DNA from: Pseudisothecium myosuroides
Taxonomy: Eukaryota > Streptophyta > Bryopsida > Hypnales > Lembophyllaceae
DNA length: 64,000 bases
Assembly: GCA_951799445.1 (NCBI GenBank)
Contig: OX637289.1
Span: 11,375,321 to 11,439,320 of the forward strand
Reading direction: 5' to 3'
Of this stretch, positions 59,809 to 64,000 are shown piece after piece. The translations under genes were made by a program, and so were the position numbers. The notes beneath the pieces were generated by a model. It made no database searches. It was not told the DNA's origin and saw only the letters and a program-made list of their open reading frames with translations. Numbering within the stretch: position 1 is the stretch's first letter; every line of letters begins with the position of its first letter.

Positions 59809-60460
59809 TTAACCCCTAAATGCCCAAGGCACCAAATTTTGGTGTTGACAAAACTTTGAAGTTAAATAAAACCTAACCAAGTTGCTATTTCTAGTAATAT
59901 ATATTTTTGAAAAATTCTTTTTGAAGTCTAGTTTTAGTGTCAAAAATCCGATTCTGAAAATGATTGGTTATGATTTTTCTATTCAAGATTTTGTGCATAG
60001 GTACCCATTGCAAACTTGACTTTCTGTAGTGTTGAGGGCTCTTGGAAATGCACCTCAAATACACTAGATCTTGGAGGAAAAATCACCTTAGAAATTCATT
60101 TAAAAAATTTGTAGAGTAGATTTTGAGAAACTATAAACTAATTGGGGTTATGCATGTTAGGTCCTCTTATTTTTTTGGTGACCAAATTTTTAGATTTGGC
60201 ATGTGAAAAGGGGATTAAAGACTTCAAGTCATTTTCGCAGTTTTAACACCCTATGTTCATATTCAAACATTATAATCTTTCAGTTCATGAGTGATATTGT
60301 TTTTTTTTATTTTTCTATGTCATCTCTAACATGTCTAGTTTGAATTTATATAGTTACAATTTTAAATAAATTGATACAACTTGTCAAAATGTTGACATTT
60401 TGTTCAATTTAGAGCAAATTCCTAGAAGTTCAAGAAAGGCCTTGGACATTTAGGGGTTAA
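59809..60460. mobile_element. TTAA-flanked element, copy D, with known empty site
   Basis: The body 59813-60456 (644 bp) starts CCCCTAAATGCCCAAGGC and ends GCCTTGGACATTTAGGGG, with TTAA on both sides (59809-59812, 60457-60460). BPG2 intron 2 at 45691-45705 reads ATTCCTTAAGGACGG without interruption, so the insertion duplicated exactly TTAA. Non-coding. The termini define the family together with copies A and C, although the interior differs. Confidence 0.9.
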
Positions 60461-60575
60461 GGACAGTATTATTCTTCAATAGAGTTTGCAGCGTTATCCT
60501 TCTATGAAGGCCTATTGGTTTGGATGTTGGACTTGAAACAGGTAGGCAGTACCGTGCACGTAGGAGGACTGCTTA

Positions 60576-61132
60576 GGGCCACTTTACACTTAGAGGCCGG
60601 GCCAATTTGCTATATCAAAGGCCAAGAATCGTTACTTGTGATTGGACAAAATTAGACCCAACCCCTTTACACCTAGAGGCCGGGCCAATTTGGTGGAATG
60701 AATTTTTTATTCAAAAAAGACATGATCTGACATGGCCTGAGCTTGGTAAATTGGATGCACCAAAAATGGGAGGTCAATTCTTGGCCTTGGGGCCAATTTC
60801 AGATTTCAATTAAACAAACTTATATTATAAAATATTATTTTTTTCAACAAATTAGATTCATTGGATTTGTACAATTGGCCTCAAGAGGAATTGGCCTGGC
60901 CTCTAGGTGTAAAGTGGCCCTGAAAAATGAGAGAAATGGGTTGAAATTTTCATGTTTTTGTTGAATCGGCCCGGCTTCTTGGCCTCAAGGCCTTTACATA
61001 TGGGAGAATTGGCCTCCACTATAATCTTATTCTAATGAGTAGTTGAGGCCAACCTTTAGCCCAAAACGGGCTAAAATTTTGTGCAATTGGCGTGGAAGAG
61101 AATTGGCCCGGACTCTTGGTATAAAGTGGCCT
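60576..61132. mobile_element. 557-bp Tourist-like MITE with nested inverted repeats
   Basis: Starts GGGCCACTTTACAC and ends TATAAAGTGGCCT. TTA is duplicated (60573-60575, 61133-61135), and the empty site is BPG2 exon 3 at 45812-45814. TTA plus a G-rich terminus fits the PIF/Harbinger (Tourist) class. Inside, ACACCTAGAGGCCGGGCC (about 60666-60683) and GGCCTGGCCTCTAGGTGT (about 60893-60910) form a second, inner inverted repeat that repeats the terminal sequence. The short open frames at 60607-60964 are by-products of this structure. Confidence 0.85.
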
Positions 61133-61315
61133 TTAGATTAGATGTGGTGGAAGCCCCGTCTGAGAGCATGTTTGGGCATCTGCGTAGCTTTTTTTGCACA
61201 TGGGGAAGTCTGAGAAAGCTGATGAGCTTTTCAAGAAGCACCTTGGCGATCAATTGACGGTAATTTCACTCCATCTTGTTCTGCTTTGATACATGAAGTA
61301 ATTATGCGAGTGTTA

Positions 61316-61712
61316 TAGGAGGCAACCCATTGGTGATCACACACCCATTTTGGCTACATAGGCTATTTTCTTTCCATGCAGAAGGAGATGAACAATTATT
61401 AATTATGGCATGGTTCCCAATGTAGTTGGGGCGCATTTTGATTTCCTACAAGACTCTCATTATTGCAACCATCCTGTGGGAAATTTTGTTTTTAGCTCAT
61501 GGTTGGAAATAGCAAACCCTATATAACCGGTATAGGAGGAACAAAATCTTCTGCTAAAAATTCACAATAATTATGTTTTGAGAATAAAAATCTAGAATAT
61601 TATGGAAACCTTCCGAACTCTATTTCTACACACCAAAAAATTTCCCCACTAAAGAAACCCACTGTGCAGATATATGTAATTGCTTAAGTGATCAAAATTG
61701 TGTTGCTTCCTA
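61316..61712. mobile_element. 397-bp TA-flanked MITE, copy 2
   Basis: Starts TAGGAGGCAACC and ends GTTGCTTCCTA, with TA on both sides (61314-61315, 61713-61714). The empty site is BPG2 intron 3 at 46007-46008 (GTGTTAATTTTC). It is homologous in opposite orientation to 28826-29224. Non-coding. Confidence 0.8.
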
Positions 61713-61911
61713 TAATTTTCATTTTCCCTTGCACTTCCAGCGCTTCCCCTTGAACGTACAATATCTATCACTGACAAATGTGTTAGAGCTATAAGTGAAC
61801 ATTACATTTTGAAGCGTGCTTCTAAATTGCATGAAAAGGAACCTTCACAGCTTGTTTAAAAAAGTTGAGCTCAATTTGAAGTGAGAGCTCCTCAAGCCAA
61901 TAAGCCATTAG

Positions 61912-64000
61912 TAAATAGCAAGAATTGGGCAAATTAAAGTACACTTCAAGGGTGATCCGTGGATTCAACATCTTTTTCTTTAGAAAAAGCAATAATACCA
62001 TACTAAGAAACTTTGCAATACTATTCATTAAAAATATACTCAAGCAACTTCTTTAGAACGTGTTAGATGAATAATCTGGGTTTTTTCCACCCTACAATCT
62101 TAGGTGAAGTCATTCACTGGACACTTAGTATACTTAGTGTTCTTATAGGGTCAAGCAAAGAATTTAGGCCTCCAAAATTTTATATTTTAATAAAGGAAGA
62201 ATTTCATTTCACTTAACAAAAATTTAATATATATGGAAAGTGTATAATAGCAACAAATGTTGTTTAATTGTATCTTTGGACTTTAGCCCAAACCTTGAAG
62301 TGTAAACAACCCGTTAACTTCCCTCACTTGCAATTTCATACATTAAATCGGGGATCCCTTTATATTGAGGAAGATGACATCATTCCACACACACCAAATT
62401 TTAACTCAAAATACAATACTAGTCATAACTCATGCAATTCTTGGAATATAGAGGTGAGTTCTAACTTGAGAGATACCTTCCTATAGATACCTTGTATTTT
62501 TTGACTACTTTTGACTAGAAGTGCCAAGCCAATTTATACCACAAAATTGCTCAAATGTATCCAAAGAGTTCCAAACTTGGCTAGACTAGTTATTTGGAGC
62601 ATTTTTTCATTCAACCAAGAGTAGAATTCATAGACTTGGTAACAGAGACCTTATAAAAATCTAACTTATAGCCATTCTATCTTCACCAATATTATCATTC
62701 TATTTCATGTCTTTTGTCATTCTATTCATCACCTTGTCCTTTACTATTAATTTTTATAGTATAATATAGTGTCTAGGGTACTTCCTTTAGTTAGGCTAAG
62801 GAAGGAAAGGAGGACTTTAAACAAAAAATTGATCCACTACAAAGCCAACATTCCAAACCTCAAATGGACGTGTCCATATTAAAAAAAAAAAGCAGACAAA
62901 AGGATTCTACGTTAGATAAATATCTTTTATACAAAAAGGAAGTTCCAATTTATTGGCACATATAATAAAGCTTGAAAAAGTATGACAATTATGATTTTTT
63001 TATTTTATTGTAAGCCAACTTGCGGGATCTCCATATTTTGTCAAATTGTTGTGTTGTGAATAAAGAGAGACTAATACCAGTTGCATTGGAGCATGTTTTT
63101 TTAGTTGCCATGTCAATATGTCATAGGTGTGGTGGTTCCTGGTTGGACTAGGGTTGCTTTAATTGAGAGTAGAGGATGTTGTCAAACCAACATAAGACAT
63201 GTTAATATGCTAGCCCTATTATTCTCACTGCCAGTGTTTGGAAATCTTTTGGAGCTCGTCCAATTAATTTCGTCCTTCCTTTAAAATGGACCAGATTTTC
63301 TTTCCGGTGGCCATTGCTTGCATCCTTTCAATCATAAAATTACTAGTTTATTTCTTGCAATATAAATTTTTTATTGGTCAATTTTTTCCAAATTAAAATT
63401 AGCACTATTTAAATTGCTAGATTTGTGTAATGTAACAAAAAAATCATTGCAAAATAAAATTACTAATTAATATTGCATCCTTGATAGGAATTGAACTTGG
63501 CCTAGCCCTTTACCTTTTAAAGGCTAAGGACACTCCCAAGTTCTCATCCAAGATGGAGTTGAGAATAATAATGAAAATTTTGCATGAAATCAAAGCTTTC
63601 ACCTTCTTGAAATGGTTCTTTTGGTTCCCCTATAAAGTACTATTCAAGATTGGTATATTAATAAATGCTTAGAGGATAAATGCTTATGGCTATTGAGATC
63701 CAATGTGCAATTAATCTAATTCCTTATCTAACTTCTAAAAAGAAAGGATTCAGTATTTGCAACCAACCAATTTAAAACATCATAATTTTAAAATTATACT
63801 TCAAATGAGGCCATATTTACATCACTAGAATCAATAAAGAATATTGTATGTGTAGCCGTAGACCTCTTGGTTTCGTTTTCAAGGGGCTAGAGGTTCAAGT
63901 TGAGATTCTAAGCACGTTTAGTTTTTTCATATATAGTAGATGTAATTCATAGAAAAAATTAGATGAAAAATCTAAAATGGTATAAACCTACGCATTTTAA
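61912..64000. other. AT-rich intergenic DNA with a dispersed repeat
   Basis: No gene was seen. 63490-63800 aligns with 46980-47300 (CCAAGATGGAGTTGAGAATA and following blocks, same orientation). Confidence 0.45.

Larger units (their letters stand above)
59418..61911 (+). pseudogene. BPG2: Decayed partial copy of BPG2 split by three MITEs
   Basis: Matches BPG2 from about 45286 to 46202 (end of intron 2, exon 3 and half of intron 3) in the same orientation. It is interrupted at 59813-60460, 60576-61135 and 61316-61714 by three unrelated elements. Exon 3 pieces are at 60542-60575 and 61136-61260. The exon has lost ten bases (GAGAGCATGTTTGGG against GAGAGCATCTATGTGACAGTTTGGG), so the frame is broken. 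The flanking exons 1, 2 and 4 are absent. It cannot make GTPase. The good match of intron sequence shows a DNA-level duplication rather than a retrocopy. Confidence 0.9.

Overview
The window is nuclear DNA of a land plant. The evidence is spliced genes with GT/AG introns, TTTAGGG telo-box motifs, a chloroplast-type circularly permuted GTPase (BPG2), a TIR-NB-ARC-LRR immune receptor and plant-type DNA transposons. The TIR domain carries an HRGPD motif, introns are short and intergenic DNA is very AT-rich. That suits a non-flowering plant, most likely a bryophyte, but the species cannot be fixed from the sequence alone.

Layout. 0-1 kb: last exon of a geranylgeranyl diphosphate synthase. 1-10.5 kb: AT-rich intergenic DNA with MITE-like repeats. 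10.5-13 kb: a minus-strand TKL-type protein kinase and its GC-rich 5' region. 14-16.4 kb: dispersed repeats. 16.8-20.9 kb: an eight-exon minus-strand CUE-domain coiled-coil protein with a long 5' region to 22 kb. 22-33.9 kb: repeat-dominated DNA (fold-back arrays, a CACTA-type MITE, TTAA-flanked elements and an orphan promoter with a first exon). 33.9-42.2 kb: a probable PIF/Harbinger element carrying a DDE transposase and a divergent Myb/SANT-like gene, together with decayed fragments of two unrelated host genes (importin alpha and Notchless). 43.3-46.8 kb: a complete BPG2 gene. 47-51.2 kb: repeats and unidentified exon-like pieces. 51.9-56.2 kb: a five-exon TNL receptor. 56.2-64 kb: repeats plus a decayed partial copy of BPG2 split by three different MITEs.

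The host genes do not form a pathway. GGPPS feeds plastid isoprenoids, BPG2 acts in chloroplast rRNA and ribosome maturation, and the CUE protein, kinase and TNL are ubiquitin-linked or signalling proteins. The Harbinger transposase and its SANT-like partner are the one clear functional pair.

The most unusual material is in the mobile DNA. The BPG2 partial copy still has its uninterrupted parent 14 kb away. It therefore shows, base by base, where three element families inserted and which target each duplicated: TTAA, TTA and TA. The TTAA family (termini CCCCTAAA) has a piggyBac-like signature that is uncommon in land plants, with several further copies in the window. Both Harbinger genes and the TNL carry a single in-frame stop followed by open reading frame; each stop is one C-to-T change from a sense codon in a plant methylation context.
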